Translations under genes and position numbers: made by a program
Assembly: GCA_947474365.1 (NCBI GenBank)
Contig: CANJIU010000032.1
Coordinates: forward strand, 17,632 to 81,631
Direction: 5' to 3'
DNA length: 64,000 nt
Source of the DNA: Opitutia bacterium
GTDB taxonomy: Bacteria; Verrucomicrobiota; Verrucomicrobiia; Opitutales; Opitutaceae
Shown: positions 34,552 through 44,010 of the stretch, piece after piece
How the letters are laid out: every line of letters begins with the position of its first letter
Numbering within the stretch: position 1 is the first letter of the stretch
Notes under the pieces: generated by a model
Database searches by the model: none
What the model was told of the DNA's origin: nothing
Seen by the model: the letters and a program-made list of their open reading frames with translations, nothing else

Positions 34552-36204
34552 TTGAAATCCATCGTCCCGCTCATCATCGCGCTGCTCGCCGTTACTCCGT
34601 CCCAACTGACCGCCGCCGAGACGCCCGGTGGCGAGTTTGCCCTCACCCCCGGGCACGCCGACGCGGTGAACCGGCCGCGCCGAATCTTTTGCCAGTATGA
34701 TTCTGCCTCCTTTGAACCGCCGGAGCTGCTCGGCGGAAACATCAACGCGCTCATGCGCTACCGTTTCGGCTACGTCGACCAGCCAGGCTCCCAAATCGAT
34801 GCGATTTGCCTGGATGTCTCCAACGAGGGCGTCGCGCCCTACCGCAGCAAAATTCTTCCGCTGATTCAGAATCCCGGCCTGCTGAAATGGCACGAGCAGG
34901 GCGTGGACTACATCGCCCGGATGGTGGCGGAGACGCACCGGCGGGGGAAAGAGATCTGGTGGAACCATCGGGTGAACGAGGTGGAGCGCGGCCACGGCGG
35001 ATTTCGCATCGGCGGCGGCACCGAGATGGAGGAGCGCAACCCGGTAAAGGCGCAACATCCCGACTGGTTGATCAAGTCGTGGTGGTGGCAGGGTCACTGG
35101 AATCTCGCGACCGCGGGTGCGCGCGAACACAAAGTAAACATCCTCCGGGAGGTGGCCGACCTCTATGACTTCGACGGCCTGCAGCTCGATTTCGCGCGCC
35201 ACACCCCGCATCTGCCCCCGGGACACCAGTGGGAGTTGCGCGACGGCATCACGCGCTTCGTGGCGGACGTGCGCGCGATGCTGCTGGCCCGCGGCGCCGC
35301 CCGCGGTCGGCCTTTCCTGCTCGCGGTACGCATCCCGGAAAACCTCGAGGGCTGCCGCACCGACGGCTATGACGTAGAGACTTGGATACACCGCAACCTG
35401 GTCGACCTCCTGGTGCTGGGCACCCGCACCATGCGGGTAGATGTCCCGGCGTTTCGGCGGCTCGCGGCCGGGAAGAACATCAAACTGGTCCCCAGTTTCG
35501 ACGGCTGGCACGCGACCGACGGATATCAGATTCAACCCATCGAGTTTCTCCGCGGCGTGTTCGGCAATTTCTGGGCGCAGGGTGCGGACAGCGTCGGCAC
35601 GTTCAACTGGGCCGCCGGCTCCCCCGCGCTTGCCGCCGAAATCGGCGCCAAGCCAGGTCCGGTTCCGCAGGAGCGTGCAAACTCCGAGATCGGCGCTCCC
35701 GCCACGATGCGCGACCTCCCCCGTTTTTATGCAACGGAGCGGCGCGGCGGCTACCCGAATGGCGAGGGCTATTTCTCGCAAAACCTCCAAGCCCCGTTGC
35801 CGGCCAGCCTGCGCAACGACGGCACAGCGATCGACCTTCCGCTCTACCTGTGGGACCCTGCTTCCCGGCCGTTCACGGCCACGTTACGCCTGATCTGCTT
35901 TAACCACCTTGCGACCGACCGGCTGGCCGTCGCCTGGAACGGTCAGGCCCTCACTGCGTCGCAGACCGACCCGAAGTGGAAGGATCCTGAAATCCATTCA
36001 CCCGATCCCCAACCGGCTTCGGTGACGCCGTTCACCCTGCTCAAAGATGTGAGCAAGCAACAGCTCACGCGGATCGATTTCCCCGTCCCGGTCACCGCGC
36101 TCGTCGCCGGTGAAAATACGATTCGAATCAGCGTCGCCGAACGCGGCGCTTTCCGGACCGGCCGCTACATTCAGGTCGAAAAGCTGGAACTGCACGTCCG
36201 CTAA
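34552..36204 (+). CDS. Glycosidase-like TIM-barrel exported protein
   Basis: A 550-residue exported protein that begins with TTG at 34552 (signal peptide KSIVPLIIALLAV, cleaved near LTAAE). The central 300 residues resemble glycosyl-hydrolase-like TIM barrels (GHL10 or DUF4434 type): 'HEQGVDYIARMVAETHRRG', 'VNILREVADLYDFDGLQLDFARH' (candidate acidic residues) and 'GADSVGTFNW'. The last 150 residues are a beta-sandwich ('IDLPLYLWDPASRPF'). The assignment to a hydrolase clan is by fold-like motifs only. It is divergent from the ECF sigma operon and followed after 29 bp by a TBDR, suggesting polymer cleavage coupled to import. Confidence 0.75.
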   Translation: MKSIVPLIIALLAVTPSQLTAAETPGGEFALTPGHADAVNRPRRIFCQYDSASFEPPELLGGNINALMRYRFGYVDQPGSQIDAICLDVSNEGVAPYRSKILPLIQNPGLLKWHEQGVDYIARMVAETHRRGKEIWWNHRVNEVERGHGGFRIGGGTEMEERNPVKAQHPDWLIKSWWWQGHWNLATAGAREHKVNILREVADLYDFDGLQLDFARHTPHLPPGHQWELRDGITRFVADVRAMLLARGAARGRPFLLAVRIPENLEGCRTDGYDVETWIHRNLVDLLVLGTRTMRVDVPAFRRLAAGKNIKLVPSFDGWHATDGYQIQPIEFLRGVFGNFWAQGADSVGTFNWAAGSPALAAEIGAKPGPVPQERANSEIGAPATMRDLPRFYATERRGGYPNGEGYFSQNLQAPLPASLRNDGTAIDLPLYLWDPASRPFTATLRLICFNHLATDRLAVAWNGQALTASQTDPKWKDPEIHSPDPQPASVTPFTLLKDVSKQQLTRIDFPVPVTALVAGENTIRISVAERGAFRTGRYIQVEKLELHVR

Positions 36205-36233
36205 GCGCCACCGCACCCAACTTCGGAGCTCAC

Positions 36234-39200
36234 GTGAAAAACCCCTCGCCACATCCCGTGTCTGATTTTTCCCTCGCCGTGCCCCAGCGCGCCTGCCTCG
36301 TCGCCGCGCTCCTCCTGCTCCCGCTGACCGCCACTGCCCAACGATCCGACGCAACAGCCGCTCCGTCACAAGCGAGCGGCGAGGTGATCGAACTTTCCCC
36401 GTTCATGGTCGACGCCGGGAAAGACAACGGGTACGCCGCACTGGAGACCACCTCTGGCACTCGCATGCGCTCGTCGCTGCGCGATATCGCCGCGCCGCTT
36501 TCCGTCCTCACGCCCGCGTTTCTGGAGGACCTCGCCGCCACCTCGCCCGCGGACGCACTTATCTTCACGCCCAGCGTCGACACCGTGGAAGGAGACCCCA
36601 CTCGAAACAACGGCTTCCTCCGCTTCGGCGACGGTCAGCCGCTCGCGATTCGGGGATTCGTGAACAACGAGGGCTCTGTCGCCGCGTCGAATGATTACTT
36701 CAAGGCATTTGTGCCCACCGACGTTTACAACAACGAACGCATCACCCTTTCCCGCGGGCCCAACTCCCTCCTCTTCGGCGTCGGCGGAGCGGACGGGGTG
36801 ATCGAGTCCACCACGAAGCGGGCGCGCTTCGACCAGCGGATCACGCAGCTCCAATTTCGTTACGACACGTGGGACTCCCGCCGCGTCTCGCTCGACCACA
36901 ACGAGATCCTTCTCCGGGAAAAGCTCGCACTTCGCCTCAACGCGCTCCTGGACCAGAAGCGCGAGTTCCGCGACTTCGAGGGCAGCAAGCAAAAGCGCGT
37001 CACCCTTGGCATCACGGCTCGGCCGTTCGGCGGAACGAGGATTTCTGTCAACCGCGAGGATTACCGGATCGATCGAAACATCGTCCCGCTCACGTGGGCC
37101 TACGACAACGGCGCGCTGCTGTGGATCACCAAGGGGCGGCCCACGGTGGACTTTTCACCGACGGCGGCAGTGACCGCGGCGCAGAAGGCGGTCTTCGATC
37201 CCAACGCCGACCTCGGCCAGGTGACGGCGCAATCTCAGATTTACATCCACGGCCTGGGGCTCGCGCAGCCGATCGTGAACTGGCGGTTTCAGTTCAACCC
37301 GACACGGAACACGTTCAACGGAGCACTTGCCACCGACGTGCACTCGAAGGATCCGTTCAAGCTGTTCGGCATCGCGAAGGAGACGAACTTGCAGGGCGGC
37401 ACGTGGGATGATCCGTCCGACCAGTCACGGGGTAGCACGACCCAGGCGTTCATCGAGCAACGGATCACGCGGGACCTCTACGTCGAGCTGGCCGGGAGCT
37501 GGATGAGGAACAACCGCAACTTCAGCCCCAGTTCCTTCGATCACGTCACGATCGATCCCAATCGCTTCTGGGTCGATGGCACCGCCAATCCCGGTTTTCT
37601 CCAGCCGTATGGCGAATCGGCCAACAACCAATACCGGGAGTACCGCCAGCAACGTGACTCCTATCGCGCGACCCTGTGGTACGACCTGGATCTCAGCGCC
37701 CGGCATCGCTGGCTCGGCCGTCACAGCATCGGTCTGCTGGCCCAGGACGCGGAAACTACCTCGCGCCAGGACACGATGCGCTGGCTGAATCGCGCCACCG
37801 CCGGACTGACCGGATGGAGCGCCGATCCGCTGAACGCCGTGAATGCACTGACCATCCGCACCTACTTCGTGGGCGGCAGACCAAATTATCCCGTGCCCGA
37901 CGCGGCGTTCATCGGCCGGAATCTCGCGGCGCTGAGCACGCAAAAGCAACTCGTCGGAAAGATCCCCGCCGCGGTCGCGCCGATCGACCTGGTCCTCCGC
38001 CCATTCGTGGCGGCAACGAATACGCGCGAGGAAATCAAGTCGTACTCGATCGGCTGGCAGGGGCGGTGGCTGGAGCGGCGCCTCGTCACGCTCTTTGGCT
38101 GGCGACGGGACTACACGGAGAGTTTCGTGGGGCAGCCGCCTTACCGCGAACTGGCGGACCCGTTGGTGCCGGGTTCGACCGCAAGCGAACTCAACCGCTA
38201 CTACAGCTACGCCCGCAACGTCCCGTTCAAGTCCACGCCGGAGGTCTCGGTCGCCGCCGACACCAAGACGGCGGGCGCGGTGCTGAACGTCTTTCCGTTG
38301 CTCGCCCTGACCTACAACAAGTCGGAAAATTTCACGCCCTCGACCAACCCGTCGCAAGTCACCTTCCTCGGCGAACGGCCCGGCAACCAATCCGGTGATT
38401 CGCACGACTACGGCCTCCGTACGTATCTTCTCGACGGTCGAATTTCCGTCGCGCTGAGCCGGTTTTCCAACCGCGTAGAAAATCAAATCCGCGGTGGCGG
38501 CAGCTACGTCGGCATCAGCCGCGGAATCGTGAACCGTCTGCGCGACAACTATTCCACCGATTCACATTTCAAGGTCCTCGCCCCCAGCGGACTTTATCCG
38601 ATCGACCCCGCCCAGACCGTGGCGGATGGCTGGAACTTCGACGCCACCGGCTATGAACTCACCGCCACGCTCAACCCAAACGCACACTGGCGGGTATCGC
38701 TCACCGGCAGCATCAACGAAAACGTGCTCGGCGCGCACCTCCTCGGCCTCGGCAAATACCTCTACACCGAGCAGCCGTTTCAAGGCCTGGCGACGTGGAA
38801 AAAATTCGCCGCCGAGCTGCGCAAGATCGAGGCCGGGCAAGCGTCGTCGTTGTTCGATCTCGATCCCAAAAACGCCGCCCACCGCCTGCAGGCCGGCACC
38901 GACGCACGTTTCCTCGAAACGCAGGCCGTCGGCGCCGAACAGCAATACCTCGACGAACGCGCCCTCGAGGGCCAGGCGACCAACTGGAGCGGAAAATATG
39001 CGGTCAACGCCGTCGCATCGTACGACTTCGATTCGCAGGGGCCGCTCAAGGGATGGTCGGTCGGCGGTAATGCCCGCTGGCGCAGTGCCGACACCGCCGG
39101 TTATCAGCGAAAACTGAACGCCGCCGGCGTCCCCGAGGGAATCATCGACGTCTCGCGCCCGATCATGGGAGAGGACTACTGGGACGCCGGCGCGATGATC

Positions 39201-39404
39201 CGGTATCAACGAAAACTCCCCCACGGCACCCGGCTGCGACTGCAGGTGAACGTCCAAAATCTTTTTAACTGGCAGGACGTCCGTCTCGTGAAGGTGGCGA
39301 CGGACAGCGAGGGTATTCTCGGCCCGAAGTACGCGCCGGTGGCGCTCAACTACACGTTACGCCGTCCGCGAAACGTGATGTTCACAACGACGCTGGATTT
39401 TTGA
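36234..39404 (+). CDS. TonB-dependent receptor
   Basis: A 1056-residue receptor starting at a GTG. A signal peptide runs to about residue 42 ('LLLPLTATAQ'), followed by the TonB-box-like 'LSPFMV' at about 52. The plug contains 'LRDIAAPLSVLT' and 'ITLSRGPNSLLFG', and the barrel ends TTLDF. It belongs to the same receptor subfamily as the protein at 14781. It lies 29 bp after the glycosidase-like gene, and its stop sits at the start of the sialidase-fold gene, so the three genes form one unit. No N-terminal STN signalling domain is visible even though the divergent operon carries sigma/FecR. Confidence 0.92.
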   Translation: MKNPSPHPVSDFSLAVPQRACLVAALLLLPLTATAQRSDATAAPSQASGEVIELSPFMVDAGKDNGYAALETTSGTRMRSSLRDIAAPLSVLTPAFLEDLAATSPADALIFTPSVDTVEGDPTRNNGFLRFGDGQPLAIRGFVNNEGSVAASNDYFKAFVPTDVYNNERITLSRGPNSLLFGVGGADGVIESTTKRARFDQRITQLQFRYDTWDSRRVSLDHNEILLREKLALRLNALLDQKREFRDFEGSKQKRVTLGITARPFGGTRISVNREDYRIDRNIVPLTWAYDNGALLWITKGRPTVDFSPTAAVTAAQKAVFDPNADLGQVTAQSQIYIHGLGLAQPIVNWRFQFNPTRNTFNGALATDVHSKDPFKLFGIAKETNLQGGTWDDPSDQSRGSTTQAFIEQRITRDLYVELAGSWMRNNRNFSPSSFDHVTIDPNRFWVDGTANPGFLQPYGESANNQYREYRQQRDSYRATLWYDLDLSARHRWLGRHSIGLLAQDAETTSRQDTMRWLNRATAGLTGWSADPLNAVNALTIRTYFVGGRPNYPVPDAAFIGRNLAALSTQKQLVGKIPAAVAPIDLVLRPFVAATNTREEIKSYSIGWQGRWLERRLVTLFGWRRDYTESFVGQPPYRELADPLVPGSTASELNRYYSYARNVPFKSTPEVSVAADTKTAGAVLNVFPLLALTYNKSENFTPSTNPSQVTFLGERPGNQSGDSHDYGLRTYLLDGRISVALSRFSNRVENQIRGGGSYVGISRGIVNRLRDNYSTDSHFKVLAPSGLYPIDPAQTVADGWNFDATGYELTATLNPNAHWRVSLTGSINENVLGAHLLGLGKYLYTEQPFQGLATWKKFAAELRKIEAGQASSLFDLDPKNAAHRLQAGTDARFLETQAVGAEQQYLDERALEGQATNWSGKYAVNAVASYDFDSQGPLKGWSVGGNARWRSADTAGYQRKLNAAGVPEGIIDVSRPIMGEDYWDAGAMIRYQRKLPHGTRLRLQVNVQNLFNWQDVRLVKVATDSEGILGPKYAPVALNYTLRRPRNVMFTTTLDF

Positions 39405-39430
39405 GTGTTTTTATTTTCACACAGCGCTTC

Positions 39431-41125
39431 ATGATATTTGGTCAGTCACTCCCTCTCGTTATCACGCTCGGGCTGGCCATCGCGGGCACCGTCGGCCGCG
39501 GCGCGGTGTCGTCTCCGCAAGATGCGCCCGTGATCAATTTCAATCCCGGCCCCGACTACGGGCCGGCCGAACGAAAATACCAGGGCATTCCCACTCTGGA
39601 GCGTGCGCCCAACGGCCGACTCTGGGCCGCCTGGTACGCGGGTTCCGTGCAGGAGGATCGGTACAACTACGTCGTCGCCGTCACGAGCGCCGACGACGGC
39701 AAAACGTGGACCGATCTGAAGATGGTAATCGACCCCGACCAACTGGGGCCGGTCCGCGCTTCCGACCCTTGCCTTTGGTTGGACCCCGGCGGCCGGCTCT
39801 GGCTGTTTTGGTTTCAGAATTCCGACAAAGATGTATCGGCGCCGGTCTTGTACGCGATCACGACGGAAAATCCGGGCGACGAACATCCGCGCTGGTCCGC
39901 GCCACGGCTCATTGGCGAGGGCATCATGATCAACAAGCCGCTGGTCCTGACAAATGGCGATTGGCTGCTGCCGACCGCAATCTGGCGCCGGGATCAAAGC
40001 TGCCGGGTGCTGGCATCGGTCGATCACGGTTTGAGCTGGCAATTGCGCGGCACCGCCGGGATTCCACGCCCGGAGGACCGGCAATGCGATGAACCCATGA
40101 TCGTCGAGCGACGCGACGGCTCCCTTTGGATGTTCGTCCGTACCAACTACGGAATCGGAGAGACGGTTTCGGCGGATGGCGGGCGCACGTGGACGCCGAT
40201 CACGCCCTCGGGACTGCCGCACACGCCGACACGTTTCTTTTTCCGGCGGCTGGCCTCCGGCCAACTGCTGCTCCTGAAGCACGGCCCGCTCACCGGCAAA
40301 GCGGTCGGGAGAAAACAACTCCGGGCCTTCCTCTCGGCGGACGACGGAAAATCGTGGCAGGGCGGAATGATGATCGACGAACGCGCGTCGTCCTACCCCG
40401 ACGCGACGCAATCCGCCGACGGCGTCATCCGGGTTATTTACGACCACGACCGGATGGACGCGAAGCACATTCTCTTCGCCGCATTTTCCGAGGACGACGT
40501 ACTGCGAACCAACACCGGAGACGCGATCACCCGGCCGGCCGTGCAGGAGTCGGCCCGATTCAAGGTGCTGATCAATGCTGCCACCGGCGTAAACACGCGA
40601 CCATGGTTGAGGGATGGACGATTCCTTAATCCGAAAAGCAACAGGGACGGGGCGACCCTGCTAACCGGTCCCGCCGCGGTACTGGAGGTCGTCGAGGGGA
40701 CCGGTGAAATCAAGCGCTTGATCGCGCCGGAAGAATTCCTCGCCCCGCCCTTGGACACTCCCACGGGACTTTGCGTGGCCATCCCAGGTCAACGGATCTT
40801 CCGCGACCGCCAGAACACCGTTAACGTCGTGCCCGGGGCACTCGCGGGCAAACGCTACGTCCTCGCGGACTCCAGCGCGGCGAACGTCATCTGCCGATCC
40901 GCCGGCGCGGTGTTTGTTCTGGCCACGAGCCGCGAGCGCAGCAGCGCCAGCGCCGCGGAACGCTTGCTGGCGAGCGGATTCACGAAAGCGGCGGTGCCCG
41001 AGTTCCTGCTCACTCTGGCGGCCGAAAACAAGGCGACGGCGGAGCAACTGACCAACGTTTACCAAAAGTCCGTGAGCAAGGGAGAACGCATTGAACTGCA
41101 CGGGCTCGGGGTGATCGTTTTTTGA
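39431..41125 (+). CDS. Sialidase-fold (Asp-box) exported protein with extra C-terminal domain
   Basis: About 564 residues from the ATG at 39431; a TTG at 39401 overlapping the receptor stop is an alternative start. A signal peptide (MIFGQSLPLVITLG, hydrophobic) is followed by a propeller with Asp-boxes 'SADDGKTW', 'SVDHGLSW', 'SADGGRTW' and 'SADDGKSW'. A further 170 residues form a beta-rich C-terminal part with no family recognised. The propeller is paralogous to that at 31547. The two bracket the sigma/FecR and glycosidase/TBDR genes, suggesting both act on the same substrate class. Exo-sialidase activity itself is not established. Confidence 0.85.
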   Translation: MIFGQSLPLVITLGLAIAGTVGRGAVSSPQDAPVINFNPGPDYGPAERKYQGIPTLERAPNGRLWAAWYAGSVQEDRYNYVVAVTSADDGKTWTDLKMVIDPDQLGPVRASDPCLWLDPGGRLWLFWFQNSDKDVSAPVLYAITTENPGDEHPRWSAPRLIGEGIMINKPLVLTNGDWLLPTAIWRRDQSCRVLASVDHGLSWQLRGTAGIPRPEDRQCDEPMIVERRDGSLWMFVRTNYGIGETVSADGGRTWTPITPSGLPHTPTRFFFRRLASGQLLLLKHGPLTGKAVGRKQLRAFLSADDGKSWQGGMMIDERASSYPDATQSADGVIRVIYDHDRMDAKHILFAAFSEDDVLRTNTGDAITRPAVQESARFKVLINAATGVNTRPWLRDGRFLNPKSNRDGATLLTGPAAVLEVVEGTGEIKRLIAPEEFLAPPLDTPTGLCVAIPGQRIFRDRQNTVNVVPGALAGKRYVLADSSAANVICRSAGAVFVLATSRERSSASAAERLLASGFTKAAVPEFLLTLAAENKATAEQLTNVYQKSVSKGERIELHGLGVIVF

Positions 41126-41226
41126 GCACAAAAGTGGGGCAAACGTGTAGGTCAGCCTCCTTTTGCACGTGCCACCGTCCGCGAGCGCGACGAAGGCCCC
41201 GCTGCCAAACTTGTGGCGGTAGTCGC

Positions 41227-42645
41227 TCAGCCTAACGACCCGCCTGTCAGCTCGGACAAATCCACCTCGCCCGGCACGCCAAACGGCGCGGCGTTGACAG
41301 TGCCGATCGCGAGCTGGCCCGCGCGAAGGTCGAGCCGCGGCCAGCCTTGCCGGGCGGGAACATAGAGATCCGGATGCGCCACCAGCGCGTGTTGTTGCAG
41401 CGCGCGCGGGAATTGCGCGAGGCCGGCGAAATAGTGGTGGCCGTTGCGCTCGACACTCGTGACGCCCAGCGCCGCCTGCGCCGCGAGATCCTGCAGCGTC
41501 GAGATCGGTCCCACATTGCCGAGGTCTTCACCACTCAACACCGCGGGCAGCCCCGCCACTCGCCGCCGGGCGAGCAGGCCCGCATTGATCACGCTCTTGA
41601 ATACCCCCTTGCAGTTCTTGTGACTCGTCCCGGCGTACCCCAGCGCGAGCGCCGCCGGCAGACTGCCGAGTTCCGCATCGCTCTCGTCGATGATGATCGG
41701 CGGCCGGTCCGGCCAACCTCGCGCCAATTCCCCGATCCCGTCGGAAAGCGCCACACTGCGGTGCCACGGCTGCTCAACGTAGAGCAGGTGCGGCCAGAGC
41801 GCTCGCAATTCCGGTGCGCCGAGCAGGTCGCGGTAATAGGCGGCGAACGACGCCACGTCGTGAAAGCTCTCGTTGCCGTCGAGCGAGAACGCGAAGTCGT
41901 CGCCGCACTCCGCCGCCAGCACCGCCGCCATCCGTGCCAGCCGATCGCGATCCCGTGCCGACTCGCCGTTGATTTTGATTTTGAAATGCCGCTGTCCGTA
42001 GAAGCGGATTACCTCGTCGAGGGTCTGCGGCAACCCGTCGTCGACGCGTTCGCCCGCGGCGAGATCGCCGGCGGAAATCGGGTCGGACAACCCGACCGTG
42101 TGCCGCGCGAAAATTTCCGCGGGTGGTTGGACCGGCAGAAAATCACGCGGTGTCACGCCTGCGAGCACCGGCTGGAGCGCGGCGAGATCGAGTCCCAAAA
42201 TATTTTCCCGCAACGCCGCCGACAATGTCGCACTCCGCGACCGACAGACGGCATGGATGAGCGCACGCTCCACGAAGGACGTCCCAAAGTTCGAGAGCAG
42301 TGGCGGCAATTGCTGGTCCGCCGCCCATGCCGCCTGGGCATCATACAGCTCCCGCCAAAACCCGAAAGCCGTCGCCGCGCGCAACATCCTGGCGTGGCCG
42401 ACCGCCGCGCGGATCACGCGGAGCATTTCATCGATCTCATCCGCCAGCCCGCGCTTCGGATCCTTCGTAAACCACTTCGGCGGGAGCAGGTCCGCCGCGA
42501 GTCCCGTCTCCACCCGACCGTCGATTTCAAACGTGAGCCGCAAAATCACCTGCGGCACGTCGGTCATGGTCGCGATGCCGTACCGGAACGGCATCCGCGC
42601 CCGGAGTTCGAGTCGGAAAAGTTCGGCGGAGAGTAATCTGATCAT
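41227..42645 (-). CDS. Enolase-superfamily enzyme (mandelate racemase/muconate lactonizing type)
   Basis: About 472 residues from the ATG at 42645, longer than the usual 360-400. Superfamily landmarks are K-x-K at 222-224 ('FKIKINGE'), putative metal ligands D256 ('SLDGNES'), E291 ('YVEQP') and D320/E321 ('IIIDESD'), and a lysine cluster at 343-350 ('SHKNCKGVFK'). This fits a dipeptide-epimerase, muconate-cycloisomerase or sugar-acid dehydratase type of proton abstraction. The upstream neighbour is a second, distant member of the same superfamily, separated by a hairpin. The substrate is unknown; a sugar acid is plausible from the context. Confidence 0.83.
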   Translation of the reverse strand: MIRLLSAELFRLELRARMPFRYGIATMTDVPQVILRLTFEIDGRVETGLAADLLPPKWFTKDPKRGLADEIDEMLRVIRAAVGHARMLRAATAFGFWRELYDAQAAWAADQQLPPLLSNFGTSFVERALIHAVCRSRSATLSAALRENILGLDLAALQPVLAGVTPRDFLPVQPPAEIFARHTVGLSDPISAGDLAAGERVDDGLPQTLDEVIRFYGQRHFKIKINGESARDRDRLARMAAVLAAECGDDFAFSLDGNESFHDVASFAAYYRDLLGAPELRALWPHLLYVEQPWHRSVALSDGIGELARGWPDRPPIIIDESDAELGSLPAALALGYAGTSHKNCKGVFKSVINAGLLARRRVAGLPAVLSGEDLGNVGPISTLQDLAAQAALGVTSVERNGHHYFAGLAQFPRALQQHALVAHPDLYVPARQGWPRLDLRAGQLAIGTVNAAPFGVPGEVDLSELTGGSLG

Positions 42646-42666
42646 ACGTCGTGGGCAGTCGGGGCG

Positions 42667-42710
42667 GCGAGCGCCGGCGGGCGGTGTCCTGTTCACTCGC
42701 TGGCGCTCGC
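42667..42710. other. Hairpin between two enolase-superfamily genes
   Basis: A 13-bp stem with one G-T pair (42667-42679 with 42698-42710) and an 18-base loop begins two bases beyond the stop codon of the gene at 42713-44008. There is no T-run. It may be a palindromic repeat or act in differential mRNA stability. Confidence 0.5.
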
Positions 42711-42712
42711 GG

Positions 42713-44008
42713 CTACAACGTGGAACCAAACATCGCCTCGTAATGCGGCGACGTGGCGAAGATCCCGCCGCTGCGTGCATAATAATCCGCGTCCAGCTCG
42801 AAAACGCCGCGCGTCGTCTTCGCCCACGGTGCCTCCGGCGCGGAATGATAACTGCGCATCGTTTCCCAGTTCCGATAATTCTGATGGCCGTTGGTCTCGA
42901 CCAAGCCGAGGCCGAGGCCGGGAAATGCCGCCAGCCGGGCCGCGACGTTCTTGTTCCACTCGACGAGGAGCGGGCTCACCGTCAGGTCGGCACAGAAACA
43001 CGGCACGCCGCGTTCGTGCGCCAGCTGCGCAATCTTGAGCGACATCGAAAAGGTCTTCGCGATCGGCTTCAGCGCGATCGCCTTGTAGCCCATCTGAATT
43101 CGGGCGAGCGCATCCTTGTCCGTGTGCGCACTCTCGTCGGCGGCCACTCGCGCCGGAATGTCGCTGATGTCGATCTCCAACTCCTCGGGAAACGGCTCCT
43201 CGATCAGCGCGATCTGATCAAAGGCCCCGATCGCCTTCGTGTGATCGAGCAACCGCAGGAGCGTGTCCTTGCTCTCGTAGCGGCCGTTGGCGTCGAAATA
43301 ATAGGGCAGCTTGCCGCTCGCCGTGTAGGGCGTGCGCGCGTGGCCGATCGCCGCATGGATCGCACTGATCCGCGCCTTGTCCTTCTCCAGCATCTCGGCC
43401 TGCGTCCCGGGCTGGCCGATTTTGATCTTCATGAAAAAATACCCCTGGTCGACCGCGGCCTTCAGCTCGTCGATGGGAATGCCGTACGCCATCAGCGGGA
43501 TGCTCGCGACCTTGGCGTGCTTCGTTGCCAGCGCCGGCCGATAGGCCACCGGAATCAAATCGTCAAAGCGCGTGATGCCGTTCTCCGCCGCATACAACAG
43601 CCACGCCGCGAAATCGACGCCGACGAGCGCGTTGAGCGCAAACGTTTCGCGCAATCCCGGGTGTCCGGTGATTTTTTTCGCGTAGGCAAAGACCTCGTGC
43701 CGCGTGGCATCGAGCAACTCGATCGGATTGGAAAAGGTCTGCCCCTTCAGCTGCTGCAACGCCCATTCCGTCACCGCGTACATCAGCGCATTGCCGCCGC
43801 TCTCCGAATGGCCGGCAAACACCTGCGCGTCGCTCCACAACACACCTTGGGTGCAGAGCCCGATGCCGCGCCGGCTGGCCGCGCTCTCCAAAAACGCCGC
43901 GCTCTGCCAGATTTCCGACTGATAGCCGCCCTTGAAGCCAAAGGGGCGGACGAGCGGCTCGCGCTCGAAGTTGGCGCTGACACGGGAGATCGTGATGGGT
44001 TTGGTCAT
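42713..44008 (-). CDS. Enolase-superfamily enzyme (mandelate racemase/muconate lactonizing type)
   Basis: A 431-residue enzyme. The landmarks are K194/K196 in 'FMKIKIGQP', metal ligands D239 ('YFDANGRY'), E270/E271 ('LIEEPFPEE') and D291 ('AADESAH'), and K314 ('IALKPIAKT') as the opposite-face base. It differs strongly from the downstream superfamily member and so probably acts on a different compound or step. The gene begins two bases before the end of the TIM-barrel protein gene, which makes a tight operon. A dehydratase or epimerase for sugar acids, or a dipeptide epimerase, are the main options. Confidence 0.87.
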   Translation of the reverse strand: MTKPITISRVSANFEREPLVRPFGFKGGYQSEIWQSAAFLESAASRRGIGLCTQGVLWSDAQVFAGHSESGGNALMYAVTEWALQQLKGQTFSNPIELLDATRHEVFAYAKKITGHPGLRETFALNALVGVDFAAWLLYAAENGITRFDDLIPVAYRPALATKHAKVASIPLMAYGIPIDELKAAVDQGYFFMKIKIGQPGTQAEMLEKDKARISAIHAAIGHARTPYTASGKLPYYFDANGRYESKDTLLRLLDHTKAIGAFDQIALIEEPFPEELEIDISDIPARVAADESAHTDKDALARIQMGYKAIALKPIAKTFSMSLKIAQLAHERGVPCFCADLTVSPLLVEWNKNVAARLAAFPGLGLGLVETNGHQNYRNWETMRSYHSAPEAPWAKTTRGVFELDADYYARSGGIFATSPHYEAMFGSTL

Positions 44009-44010
44009 GC

